Below, one piece after another: positions 14,893 through 24,797 of a stretch of 64,000 bases of DNA. Both the position numbers and the translations under genes were made by a program. The notes below the pieces were generated by a model, which saw only the letters and a program-made list of their open reading frames with translations, was not told where the DNA came from and ran no database searches. The stretch lies in the NCBI RefSeq assembly GCF_003576455.2, contig NZ_CP032869.1, forward strand, positions 7,085,107-7,149,106, in the 5' to 3' direction. The stretch is from Mucilaginibacter celer. GTDB lineage: Bacteria > Bacteroidota > Bacteroidia > Sphingobacteriales > Sphingobacteriaceae. The number at the start of each line of letters is the position of its first letter. The stretch's first letter is position 1.

Positions 14893-17382
14893 TTGAAAGA
14901 TATGAGAAGATATATACTACTATTGATAGCCGTTTTATGCGCCATAACCGCATCGGCACAACAAGCCCTGCTGTCGGGGAAAATAACAGATAAAAACGGG
15001 GCGGTAATTCCTTTTGTGTCCATCTACATCCGCAATTCAACTTATGGTACCACTGCTAACGAGAACGGTATTTACCAGTTTAAATTAGCTCCCGGTACTT
15101 ATAAAATTATTTATCGTAGTGTGGGTTATACCGAAAAGATAGAGGAAGTGACGATAGCAGGTCAGGATCAGCAACACAACGTACAGATGGCCGACGAGCA
15201 GTTTAATACCGACCGGGTATCTGAAAGTTACCGTAAAAACCGCGATGCAGCCGATACCATTATCAAACAGGTAATTAAAAAGCGCAGGTATTATATGGAG
15301 GAGGCTACCTCGTTTTCATGCGCGGTTTACATTAAAGGTGTGCAAAGGCTGTTAAGCGTTCCTAAATCGATGATAGGACAGGAGGTGCAGAAAACTTTGG
15401 ATCTCGATTCGAACGGCAGGGGCATTCTTTATCAATCAGAGTCTTTATCCGAATATAATTTTCAAAAGCCCAATAAAATCAGGGAGATAACGATAGCTAA
15501 CCGCATGGCCGGCCAGAACACGGCTTTCGGCTATAAAAAAGCATCCGATTTACAGGCAAATTTTTATGAAAATGTGTTTACAATACCCGGTTTAGCTTCA
15601 CGGGGCTTTGTATCGCCAATAGCATCTTACGGGCCGCAGTTTTATAATTATAAGTTGCTGGGTACATCCGTAGAGAACGGGCATACCATCGATAAAATTC
15701 ATATAACACCAAAACATGCTCATGGACAGTATTTCCAGGGCGATATTTATATTGTAGAAGGCGACTGGCGCGTTTACAGTGTTGATTTTTTTGTTGATAA
15801 CAAAGTAAGTAACCTTAACCTCGTTGATACCTTAAGTATCAGGCAGCAATACATTGCTATTACTGATAGCGTGTGGATGCCGGCTTCTACTCAATATAAC
15901 TTTAAAGGTGCTGTATTAGGGTTCAAATTCGGGGGATATTATGCCGCGGTTTATAATAATTACAAAATAAACCCAACATTCCCCGATGGTTTTTTTACCG
16001 GCGAGATACTAAAGGTAGATACAGTAGCCAACACTAAAAAGCCAAACTACTGGGCCGAAACCCGCCCTATACCCTTAACCGCTTTTGAAGAGCGCGACTA
16101 CAAAAAGAAGGACGCCATTGCCGAATACCAGAAGACCGATAAATATCTCGATTCGCTGCAGCATCATAAAAATCATATTAACTACCCAGGCTATTTGATA
16201 TTCGGATACGCGGCCAGCAATAAAAGCAAGCGCGATTCGCTTTATATCTTCCCTTTTATCCAGACTTTTTATTACAACACGGTTGAAGGTTTTGGTATTA
16301 ATGCCAAGGCAAGTTACATCCGCACTATCGACGATTTTCATTCGCTTACCATCACACCGGCGGTACGTTACGGCTTTTCAAACAAAATATTTAGTGCTAA
16401 TGTGGCTGGCGAGTACCTGAACGATCCATTTCATGCGGCTAAGTTTTATGCCGATTTTGGCAGCGATGTACTCGATCTTAATAACGTTGGTACGCGCTCG
16501 CTGTACTTCAATACGCTGAGTACGTTGCTAAGCGAAAATAACTACGTTAAATATTACCGAAGTCATTACGGCGATTTTGGCTATCAGCGCGAGGTGGCTA
16601 ATGGTGTGTTACTGAAAGGCGGCCTTTCATACTCAAGCCGTTCGCAGTTGTATAATACTTCGTTTAGTAAGTTTAAGGATATTAAGGGTAGAGAATTTAC
16701 ATCTAACAACCCATTGGCTCCGCCGGGTACACCGCCCGATGATCATTCATTCCTGTTCCCGGATAACCAGGCACTGGTGTTTAATGCCTCGGCATTATTC
16801 ACTTTTGATCAGCGCTATGAAACCCGGCCTACCGGCAAATTCAACCTGAAATCAAAATATCCGATGTTAAAGGTTAATTACCGTAAGGGCTTTAAAAACA
16901 TTTTAGGTTCGGATGTAGATTATGACTTCGCTTCGGTAGATATTTCGCAGGACCAAATCCAGGTTGGCTTATCTGGCTATTCATCATTCAAAATATCCGG
17001 CGGCGGTTTCATTAATAACAACAAGCTGTACTACATGGATTATAACCACTTTTTAGGTAACCAGGGTACCACCTTCGATCCAACCTATGTAGGCAGTTTC
17101 CACTTCCTGCCGTTTTATACCTACAGTACCAACGGCGCGTTTTTAGAGGCACATTATCAGCATAACTTTGCAGGTTCATTATTTAACCACATCCCGCTGT
17201 TGCGCAAAGCCAAACTGGAAGAGATCATCGGTGCCAACTACCTCACCACCAAAAATAACCGTAACTATCGCGAGTTTTACATCGGTGTGCAGCGCCTCAT
17301 TTTCCGGGTAGATTATGGTATTTCTTATGCAGGCGATAAAAAATACCTGCAAGGGTTCAGGATATTTTACGGCATAAGATAA
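14893..17382 (+). CDS. DUF5686 outer-membrane protein with carboxypeptidase-regulatory domain
   Basis: An 829-residue secreted protein. Signal peptide is about residues 1-22 (RRYILLLIAVLCAITASAQ). A CarboxypepD_reg-like domain follows (LLSGKITDKNGAVIPFVS and GTYKIIYRSVGYTEKI), then a DUF5686 region whose C-terminal half has alternating beta strands rich in aromatic residues and ends RIFYGIR, as in an outer-membrane barrel. The function of DUF5686 proteins is unknown; an envelope or uptake role is an inference. It is divergent from kbl with a 122-bp gap. Confidence 0.8.
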   Translation: MKDMRRYILLLIAVLCAITASAQQALLSGKITDKNGAVIPFVSIYIRNSTYGTTANENGIYQFKLAPGTYKIIYRSVGYTEKIEEVTIAGQDQQHNVQMADEQFNTDRVSESYRKNRDAADTIIKQVIKKRRYYMEEATSFSCAVYIKGVQRLLSVPKSMIGQEVQKTLDLDSNGRGILYQSESLSEYNFQKPNKIREITIANRMAGQNTAFGYKKASDLQANFYENVFTIPGLASRGFVSPIASYGPQFYNYKLLGTSVENGHTIDKIHITPKHAHGQYFQGDIYIVEGDWRVYSVDFFVDNKVSNLNLVDTLSIRQQYIAITDSVWMPASTQYNFKGAVLGFKFGGYYAAVYNNYKINPTFPDGFFTGEILKVDTVANTKKPNYWAETRPIPLTAFEERDYKKKDAIAEYQKTDKYLDSLQHHKNHINYPGYLIFGYAASNKSKRDSLYIFPFIQTFYYNTVEGFGINAKASYIRTIDDFHSLTITPAVRYGFSNKIFSANVAGEYLNDPFHAAKFYADFGSDVLDLNNVGTRSLYFNTLSTLLSENNYVKYYRSHYGDFGYQREVANGVLLKGGLSYSSRSQLYNTSFSKFKDIKGREFTSNNPLAPPGTPPDDHSFLFPDNQALVFNASALFTFDQRYETRPTGKFNLKSKYPMLKVNYRKGFKNILGSDVDYDFASVDISQDQIQVGLSGYSSFKISGGGFINNNKLYYMDYNHFLGNQGTTFDPTYVGSFHFLPFYTYSTNGAFLEAHYQHNFAGSLFNHIPLLRKAKLEEIIGANYLTTKNNRNYREFYIGVQRLIFRVDYGISYAGDKKYLQGFRIFYGIR

Positions 17383-17384
17383 GC

Positions 17385-17505
17385 TGAAAGCCGAAGGCTC
17401 AAAGCAAAAAGCTTAAAATCTCGCTTTGTATTTTGAGCCTTAAGCTTTTGCTCAAAATAGCTTTCGGCCTTAAGCTTTGAGCTTTCCGCTCAAATTATTA
17501 TCTTT
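17385..17505. repeat. Imperfect AAAGCTTAAGGC inverted repeats
   Basis: Several imperfect copies of GCTCAAAGC, AAAGCTTAA and GCCGAAAGC in both orientations form a folded-back block between two plus-strand genes. One of the arms could act as a terminator after the DUF5686 gene, but the block looks like a dispersed repeat first. Confidence 0.5.
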
Positions 17506-17547
17506 GCCCCGCTCATTTAACACTGTTTGCAGCAGTATCAATGATTT

Positions 17548-18504
17548 ATGGAAATGTATAATACCCTGTTGTACTATTGTTATTCAACAATAGCTAATGC
17601 GGAGCAATTTGCTGCCGATCATTTAAAATTTTGTAAAAGCTTAGGTTTAACCGGGCGCATCATTGTGGCCGATGAAGGGCTTAATGGCACCGTTTCAGGT
17701 TCTGTTGAAGCCTGCAAAACCTATATGGAAACCATACAAGCCGACGAGCGCTTTGCCAAAACCGAGTTTAAAATTGACGAGGTTGATACGCCATCGTTCG
17801 TTAAAATGCACGTGCGTTATAAATCAGAGATCGTACACTCCGGCCTGCGCGATCCTAATGTGATTAACCCGTCGCAGCGCACCGGCATCCACCTGGAACC
17901 ACAGGAGTTTTTGGCTATGAAGGATAGGGATGATGTGGTTGTGTTGGATGTACGCTCAAATTATGAACACTCTTTAGGTAAATTCAAAAATGCCGTAACG
18001 CTTGATATCGATAATTTCCGTGCCTTTCCGGATATGATTAACCAGCTGGCGCAATACAAGGATAAAAAGATCCTTACCTATTGCACCGGCGGCATTAAAT
18101 GTGAAAAAGCATCAGCTTTGTTACTGCACGAAGGCTTCCCCGAAGTTTACCAGTTGCATGGCGGTATCATTAAATACGGTAAAGAAGCCGGCGGCGAGGA
18201 TTTTGAAGGCAAATGCTACGTGTTTGACAACCGCCTTTCGGTAGATGTGAACAGCGTTAACCCGGTTGTTATATCAACCTGCTTAAACTGCGGTAAAACC
18301 ACACCTAAAATGATTAACTGTGCCAACCCCGAGTGCAATGAGCATTTTACCCAGTGTGATGAATGCGGTGCGGCTATGGACGGCTGCTGCAGCGATGCCT
18401 GTAAAGAACATCCGCGTAAGCGTGTTTACGATGGCACCGGTTATTATGTAAAAGTGCCTCAGCCGGTAAACATCAACAAAAATAAATTACAACCGGTAGA
18501 ATAA
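17548..18504 (+). CDS. trhO: tRNA uridine(34) hydroxylase TrhO, rhodanese-like
   Basis: Makes 5-hydroxyuridine at the wobble position of tRNA using oxygen. The 318-residue protein has the N-terminal acylphosphatase-like half (DEGLNGTVSGS), a rhodanese domain (VVVLDVRSNYEHSLGKF, about residues 128-145), and the active-site Cys at residue 179 in YCTGGIKCE. The Cys-rich tail (CLNCGK, CDECG, GCCSDAC) fits a metal-binding end. ATG at 17548 was chosen because the homologous N-terminus begins with the YYCYS segment. Confidence 0.9.
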   Translation: MEMYNTLLYYCYSTIANAEQFAADHLKFCKSLGLTGRIIVADEGLNGTVSGSVEACKTYMETIQADERFAKTEFKIDEVDTPSFVKMHVRYKSEIVHSGLRDPNVINPSQRTGIHLEPQEFLAMKDRDDVVVLDVRSNYEHSLGKFKNAVTLDIDNFRAFPDMINQLAQYKDKKILTYCTGGIKCEKASALLLHEGFPEVYQLHGGIIKYGKEAGGEDFEGKCYVFDNRLSVDVNSVNPVVISTCLNCGKTTPKMINCANPECNEHFTQCDECGAAMDGCCSDACKEHPRKRVYDGTGYYVKVPQPVNINKNKLQPVE

Positions 18505-18629
18505 GAATTTCAAAAACCGCGATGACGATATAAGGCTTATCCATAAAGGGTAGGCTTTTTTATTTTATGCAATGCAAACAGTATTTTAGCAAACTCAATA
18601 GCCGTAGCCTGGCATCATATCAACCTATG

Positions 18630-21521
18630 CGTAAATTCCTGTTCATCTTTATTTGCTTTTTGTATCTGCCTTTTTTGCGGGCTTTTGCGGTTGATATTAA
18701 AAGCGTGGGGGTACCTTACGTTCAAAATTATACCAAGGCGGTATACCAGTGGGGCAATCAAAACTGGTCGGTTACGCGCGATGAACATGGTATTATGTAT
18801 TTTGGGAATGCCGAGGGTTTGCTGGCTTTTGATGGTAAGTATTGGCAGCAACACCACATGCCCAACGGTCTGATAGTACGCTCAGTTTGTGCCGATGGCA
18901 AGGGGAAAATTTATGCGGGTGGCTATGGTGAGTTTGGCTTTTGGCAAAGCAGCGATAGGGGCTATTTAAAATATACATCGCTTATTAACCTGGTACCCAG
19001 GCAGTTTTTGCCCATTAATGAGGAAATCTGGAAAATATATTGCTACAACAACCGGGTTATATTCCAATCCTTCGGTTCTATTTACATTTATTCGGCCGGC
19101 AAAATAACTGTTGTTAAATCGCCTCAACCCTACCTTTTTCTGTTTAAATGCGGTACCCGTTTTTTTGTTGAGCAGGTATCAAAGGGCCTGTTTGAACTGA
19201 AGGATACAAAGTTGGAGTATATAGCTGGTAGCGATGTGCTTGGTACCAGCGGGGTTTTATCTGTGCTGCCTTTTGGGCAGGATAACTATCTTATCGGCAC
19301 AGCCAAAAGTGGCCTGTTTATTTATAACGGGCAAACTATTAAGCCCTGGGCTAACCAGGCAAACCAGTTTTTAAAAACCTACCAGCTTAATAACGGGGCG
19401 CTTATATCGGGCAGGTATTTTGCTTATGGCACTATCTTAAACGGTATTGTTATAGTTGATACCGCGGGTAAAGTGGTTCAGCATATCAATAAAGCCAGCG
19501 GTATGCAAAACAATACTGTATTGAGCCTTTATACAGATACAGAGCAAAACTTATGGGCCGGGTTGGATAACGGTATCGATAGGATTGAACTTAACTCGCC
19601 CATGTATTTTTATTTTGATAAAACAGGCAGGTTCGGAACGGTTTATTCGAGCATTATTTTTGATAACAAAATTTATCTCGGTACCAACCAGGGCTTGTTT
19701 TACAGCGATTGGTTACCCGGAAACAGTAAAGGCCTTTTTCAATCGTTTGATTTTAAGCTTATCCCGGGCTCGCAGGGGCAGGTGTGGGATCTTTCCTTGC
19801 AGGATGGCCGCCTGCTTTGCGGCCACAACGACGGTACGTACCAGGTAAACGGCGGCTCGATAACCAAAATATCCGATATCACCGGCGGCTGGACCATGAA
19901 AAAGATTGCTCCCGATATGCTGATGCAGGGAACCTATACAGGTTTGGTGATCTATAAAAAAGATGCCGCCGGAAATTGGCAATACAGCCACAAACTGGCC
20001 GACTTTGGCGAGCCTTCGCGCTATGTAGAGCAGGATAGCAAGGGGCAGATCTGGGTAAGTCATGCCTATAAGGGGATTTATAAGTTATTATTAAGTGCTG
20101 ATCAGAAAAAAGCCGTATCGCGGGTTTATTATGATAAACACTACGGCTTGCCAGGAAGCTATAACATCAACGTGTTTGATCTGGATAACCGGATAGTGTT
20201 CTCGTCCGATTCGGGTTTTTATGTTTATGATGATATCAGCGACCGGTTTTTTAAATACGATCAGCTTAACAAAAAACTCGGCACCTTTGCAACATCCAGT
20301 AAAATCATTAAAGCCATCGGCAAAAAGTATTGGTTTATTAACCATGGCAGGATAGGCCTGGCCGATATGTCGGTTCCCGGTAAGTTGACTATTGATACAA
20401 ACCGCTTCTCTGTTTTAAACGGACAGATGGTACAACATTACGAAACCATTAACCGCATCAGTAACTCAACCTATTTAATAAGTGTTGATGACGGCTTTGT
20501 GATATTAAACGATGGTGATGCGCTAACCGGTAACAACATCCATATCCCGCCGGTGCTTATCAGGCGGGTGGAAAATATAACCGATAAGATAGCTGTAATA
20601 AGCGAGGGCAGCCCCGGTAATCAAACCATCGAAATACCTTATGCGGATAATAATATCCGGATAGCATACGCATTGCCCTACTATAAACAGGCAAGGATTA
20701 AATTTCAGTACTACCTGGATGGCTACTCGCGCCAGTGGAGCGAATGGACACCACAAAGCCAAAAAGAGTTTACCAACCTTGATCAGGGCATTTACCAGTT
20801 TAAGGTTCGCGCCAGAATTAATGACCAGCAGGTATCGGCCGAGACTGTTTTTACCTTCACTATTTTGCCGCCCTGGTATGCAGGCAAAATAGCCATGATA
20901 TTTTATGCCCTGCTTTTGGTGCTCTCGTACTATGTTATCAGGCATTATTACCGCATTAAGTTAAAACGGCATCAGCAGCATATCCAACAGAAACTGCAAA
21001 AGGAGAAAGAAGAGTTTTTGAAGCAGGAAGCCATTGCCAATCAGCAGCACATCATCAACATAAAAAATGAACAATTACAAGCCGATCTGGCCAGCAAAAG
21101 CCGGGAGTTGGCCAACTCGGCCATGAACATTGTTTATAAAAATGAGTTGCTGCAAAAAATAAGTGATGAGCTTACCCACCTGAAAGGCGGCGATGGAAAA
21201 AAACTGGCCGACGACCAGCTACGCCGCATCCAGAAAGTGATTGACGAGGGCATGAGCGACGAACGCGACTGGAATATTTTTGAAACCAGTTTTAACGAAG
21301 CGCACGAAAATTTCTTCAAGAAACTAAAAGCCGGTCACCCCGACCTGGTTCCGAATGACCTTAAATTATGCGCCTACCTGCGCATGAACATGAGTAGTAA
21401 AGAGATGGCATCGCTGCTTAATATTTCCCTGCGCGGTGTGGAAATCCGCAGGTACAGGCTGCGCAAAAAGCTCAATCTTGAGCATGATAAAAACCTCACC
21501 GAATTTCTCATCGAGCTTTAA
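18630..21521 (+). CDS. One-component sensor regulator with beta-propeller, Y_Y_Y and HTH
   Basis: A membrane-spanning sensor for the neighbouring polysaccharide locus. I chose the start at 18630 because the signal peptide MRKFLFIFICFLYLPF begins there; an in-frame ATG at 18567 is less likely. After the signal come ~650 residues of two-component-regulator propeller repeats (for example GTAKSGLFIYNGQ), a Y_Y_Y domain near the membrane, one membrane span (MIFYALLLVLSYYVI), a coiled coil (QKEKEEFLKQEAIANQQHI), and a C-terminal LuxR-like helix-turn-helix (MSSKEMASLLNISLRGVEIR). No histidine kinase or receiver domain is visible, so it probably senses sugar outside and binds DNA directly. Confidence 0.85.
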   Translation, partial: RKFLFIFICFLYLPFLRAFAVDIKSVGVPYVQNYTKAVYQWGNQNWSVTRDEHGIMYFGNAEGLLAFDGKYWQQHHMPNGLIVRSVCADGKGKIYAGGYGEFGFWQSSDRGYLKYTSLINLVPRQFLPINEEIWKIYCYNNRVIFQSFGSIYIYSAGKITVVKSPQPYLFLFKCGTRFFVEQVSKGLFELKDTKLEYIAGSDVLGTSGVLSVLPFGQDNYLIGTAKSGLFIYNGQTIKPWANQANQFLKTYQLNNGALISGRYFAYGTILNGIVIVDTAGKVVQHINKASGMQNNTVLSLYTDTEQNLWAGLDNGIDRIELNSPMYFYFDKTGRFGTVYSSIIFDNKIYLGTNQGLFYSDWLPGNSKGLFQSFDFKLIPGSQGQVWDLSLQDGRLLCGHNDGTYQVNGGSITKISDITGGWTMKKIAPDMLMQGTYTGLVIYKKDAAGNWQYSHKLADFGEPSRYVEQDSKGQIWVSHAYKGIYKLLLSADQKKAVSRVYYDKHYGLPGSYNINVFDLDNRIVFSSDSGFYVYDDISDRFFKYDQLNKKLGTFATSSKIIKAIGKKYWFINHGRIGLADMSVPGKLTIDTNRFSVLNGQMVQHYETINRISNSTYLISVDDGFVILNDGDALTGNNIHIPPVLIRRVENITDKIAVISEGSPGNQTIEIPYADNNIRIAYALPYYKQARIKFQYYLDGYSRQWSEWTPQSQKEFTNLDQGIYQFKVRARINDQQVSAETVFTFTILPPWYAGKIAMIFYALLLVLSYYVIRHYYRIKLKRHQQHIQQKLQKEKEEFLKQEAIANQQHIINIKNEQLQADLASKSRELANSAMNIVYKNELLQKISDELTHLKGGDGKKLADDQLRRIQKVIDEGMSDERDWNIFETSFNEAHENFFKKLKAGHPDLVPNDLKLCAYLRMNMSSKEMASLLNISLRGVEIRRYRLRKKLNLEHDKNLTEFLIEL

Positions 21522-21699
21522 CACTACATCATTACCTCTCAAACGGGCTTTCAATTACCTCCTGGTAAACTTTAAATATGTAGTATGTGTGGCATGCACT
21601 AAACCGTTTTATTCACTTGATTGTCATCTGAATAAAAAAAACGAAACAGCCGGTTGAGAAAGTTGTTGCTTTGTGATGTATTAATGTTGAGTTAAAATT

Positions 21700-21731
21700 T
21701 TTGAGAATAGCCGGATAACTCTTCAGCTTTG
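21700..21731 (+). promoter_or_regulatory. Promoter candidate for susC
   Basis: TTTG (21700-21703), a 20-nt spacer and CAGCTTTG (21724-21731), seven of eight matches to TAnnTTTG. The leader to the SusC ATG would be about 45 nt. Confidence 0.5.
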
Positions 21732-21782
21732 TCGAAATAATAAACCAATTATTTTCTAACACTTACTTATCTATTAACCACT

Positions 21783-24700
21783 ATGAAAAGAATCTTTACT
21801 GTTTCAGTGCTGGTGCTTTTTTGTTCCCTTTTTATTAACGCAGTATTTGCGCAGGATGTTGTTGTAAAAGGTAAAGTTACCGATGCAACTACCGGCGAGG
21901 CGCTGATTGGCGTAAGCGTATCTTTAAAAGGAACAACCACCGGCGTGCAGACTGATGTGAACGGAGCGTTTTCGTTAAAAGCGCCTGGCAATGGCACACT
22001 TGTTTTTACCTATATCGGCTATGTGGCATCATCCCTGCCGATCAATAATCAAACTGTATTTGATGTTAAACTGAAGCCCGAGGCTAAAGAACTGGCCCAG
22101 GTTGTAGTAATTGGTTACGGTACGCAAAAAAAACGTGATGTAACCGGTGCGGTTGCCAGTATAAGCGGCGATGTTGTAACCAAACAACCTGTGCAAACAC
22201 CAACCCAGGCTTTACAGGGTAAAGTTTCGGGTGTGCAGGTGTTATCCTCCGGTCAGCCAAATGCGCAACCGGTTGTACGCATCAGGGGTACCGGTTCGGT
22301 ACTGGCCGGTGCTAACCCTTTATATGTTGTTGATGGTGTTTTAACTGATGATATTCGTAACATCAATAACAGCGATATCGTAAGTGTGGACGTACTTAAA
22401 GATGCTTCGGCTGCTATTTATGGTGTACGTGCAGCTAATGGTGTGATTATCATCACTACCAAAAAAGGTAAAGCAGGAGCCCCCGTTGTTAGCTATGATG
22501 CCAACGTTGGGTTCAGAGAAGCTGCAAGTACTGTTAAGCTGGCCAACAGGCAGCAGTATGTTGATTACCTAAGTGTAGCAAGCCCTACCAAAATTGCTAA
22601 TGACGATAAAGCGCCGCTTACAATTCCGGGTACTACCGATTGGGCTGCCGCTGTTTCACGCAAGGCTTTTGAAACCAACCATAATCTTTCAGTATCGGGG
22701 GGTAATGAAAAGGCTCTTTACTTTATCAGCGCCAACTATATCGACGAGGATGGTATCATCAAAACCAACAACTTTCAACGTTTCACCATCAGGGCCAACA
22801 ATCAGGTTAATGTCAGCGATAAATTGAAATTTACCAACCAGATTTCGTTAAGCCGTAACACCGAGCGCCCTGTTGACATTGGCGGTATTTATGGTAACGT
22901 TTATCGTGCGGCGCCGATAATACCGGCTATTGTTGATGGTAAATATGGTAATACATCGGCCTGGAGCAACGTAGGAAACCCCCTGTTACAGCTTGATAAA
23001 ACCAATGATTTTACACTCAATAACAGGATCCAGGGCAATGTGGCTTTAGATTATAATCCGATAAAATCTTTAACATTCCATTCAGCGTTTAACCTTGATG
23101 CCCGTTTTAATAATCAAAAAAATTACGATTACCAGTTTGCATCTGATGCAAGTACCTTTACCGTTGGCGGTGGTAACCAGCGCCGTGATAACAGCTCGTT
23201 GTTTGTGCAAAATGATAACTCGTACCAATATCAATGGGATAATACCATTACCTACGATAAAACATTTGATAACAAACATCACCTTACCTTACTCGGCGGT
23301 ATAGTTTCTGAAAAAGGCAGGTCGAACTTTTTAAACGGTACCCGTATCGATGTTCCGGCCAATCCCGATCAATGGTTTTTGGATGTAGGTAACCCCGATG
23401 TTAATGCTGTTGATCACAACGGCGGTGACTTGTTTACCCGTTTATCATACGTAGGGCGTGTTAATTATGCGTACAACAGCAAATACCTGTTAAGTGCTTC
23501 TATTCGCCGGGATGGCAGCTCGAGGTTTAGCCAAAAATGGGGTACATTTTATACCGTAGGCGGCGGCTGGGTTGTATCTGAAGAGGATTTTATGAAAGAC
23601 GGCATCTTCAGCAATTTAAAACTCCGCGCAAGCTATGGCGAGTTGGGTAATGATAACATCGGTTCATCATTATTTGTTATTACCGGTACACCTTACCTGC
23701 CGTATTATTTTGGCAATACGCTGGTAGCAGGTACAGTGATCCAGGATATTAAAGATACCAACCTGAAATGGGAAACAACCAAACAACTGGATATTGGTTT
23801 TGATTGTGGTTTCCTGAACAACCGCTTAACCGGCGAGGTTGATTACTATAACAAAAAAGTAAACAACGCGCTCACCAATATCGGTTTACCAGGCATCCTT
23901 GGCGATCCGGATAATATCTATACTACCAACGCCGCTTCATACAGCAACAAAGGTTTAGAGGTTTCGGCCAGGTGGACAGACAGGATCAACAGCCATATCT
24001 CCTATAACATTGGTGCCAACATCGCCTACAACAAAAATCAGGTTAATAAGCTAAATGGCGGTACTTTCATCAGCGCGGGTGGTGCCAACGGGCAAACCAT
24101 AACCCGTACCGATAACGGGCAGCCAATAGGCAGCTACTATGTACTAAAAGCCATTGGCGTATTCCAAAACCAGGCCGAAGTTGACGCTGCACCGCCATAT
24201 ACTTTCACCAGCGAGGCCAACCACGTTGGAGGTTTAAGGTATGCCGATGTTAATAACGACGGTAAAATTGACGCTAACGACCGTATTTTTGCAGGGTCGT
24301 ACCAGCCTAAATATTTTGGCGGCTTTAATTTTGGCATCACCTATAACGAGTTTGATTTCAGCGCCGATTTTTATGGTAACTGGGGCAACAAGATCTATAA
24401 TGCCAAAAAGAACTCAAGAAGTACCGAAAACGATAATATTGAGGCAAGCTATGCCAATAGCAGGTTTACTACCGCTAACCCGTCAACAACAGATCCGGCT
24501 ACTATTACATCAGGTACTCCGCCTTCAACCTATTTTATTGAGTCGGGAGCGTTTTTACGCCTTAACAACGTAACTCTGGGTTATACCGTACCATCGGCAA
24601 TTGTAAAACGCCTGGGCATGCAAAAAATAAGAATGTATTTAACCTCGCAAAACCTGTTTACGGCTAAACGTTACAGCGGCCAATCGCCCGAGTTGTTCAG

Positions 24701-24785
24701 CACCGATATCCTTACACAAGGTATCGACGCTACTAACTACCCGGTTACCCGCACGTTTGCATTTGGCGTTAATGTTCAATTTTAA
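21783..24785 (+). CDS. SusC/RagA-type TonB-dependent outer membrane transporter
   Basis: A 1000-residue outer-membrane importer for oligosaccharides, working with the SusD partner next to it. Signal peptide MKRIFTVSVLVLFCSLFINA is followed by a carboxypeptidase-regulatory-like domain (VKGKVTDATTGEALIGVSVS, about 27-110), the conserved QVVVIGYGTQKKRDVTGAVA segment and a plug domain (RIRGTGSV and NPLYVVDGV), then a beta barrel ending FAFGVNVQF. The sensor gene upstream and SusD 12 nt downstream define the locus. Substrate is inferred from the glucanase gene. Confidence 0.95.
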   Translation: MKRIFTVSVLVLFCSLFINAVFAQDVVVKGKVTDATTGEALIGVSVSLKGTTTGVQTDVNGAFSLKAPGNGTLVFTYIGYVASSLPINNQTVFDVKLKPEAKELAQVVVIGYGTQKKRDVTGAVASISGDVVTKQPVQTPTQALQGKVSGVQVLSSGQPNAQPVVRIRGTGSVLAGANPLYVVDGVLTDDIRNINNSDIVSVDVLKDASAAIYGVRAANGVIIITTKKGKAGAPVVSYDANVGFREAASTVKLANRQQYVDYLSVASPTKIANDDKAPLTIPGTTDWAAAVSRKAFETNHNLSVSGGNEKALYFISANYIDEDGIIKTNNFQRFTIRANNQVNVSDKLKFTNQISLSRNTERPVDIGGIYGNVYRAAPIIPAIVDGKYGNTSAWSNVGNPLLQLDKTNDFTLNNRIQGNVALDYNPIKSLTFHSAFNLDARFNNQKNYDYQFASDASTFTVGGGNQRRDNSSLFVQNDNSYQYQWDNTITYDKTFDNKHHLTLLGGIVSEKGRSNFLNGTRIDVPANPDQWFLDVGNPDVNAVDHNGGDLFTRLSYVGRVNYAYNSKYLLSASIRRDGSSRFSQKWGTFYTVGGGWVVSEEDFMKDGIFSNLKLRASYGELGNDNIGSSLFVITGTPYLPYYFGNTLVAGTVIQDIKDTNLKWETTKQLDIGFDCGFLNNRLTGEVDYYNKKVNNALTNIGLPGILGDPDNIYTTNAASYSNKGLEVSARWTDRINSHISYNIGANIAYNKNQVNKLNGGTFISAGGANGQTITRTDNGQPIGSYYVLKAIGVFQNQAEVDAAPPYTFTSEANHVGGLRYADVNNDGKIDANDRIFAGSYQPKYFGGFNFGITYNEFDFSADFYGNWGNKIYNAKKNSRSTENDNIEASYANSRFTTANPSTTDPATITSGTPPSTYFIESGAFLRLNNVTLGYTVPSAIVKRLGMQKIRMYLTSQNLFTAKRYSGQSPELFSTDILTQGIDATNYPVTRTFAFGVNVQF

Positions 24786-24797
24786 TACAGCACTATC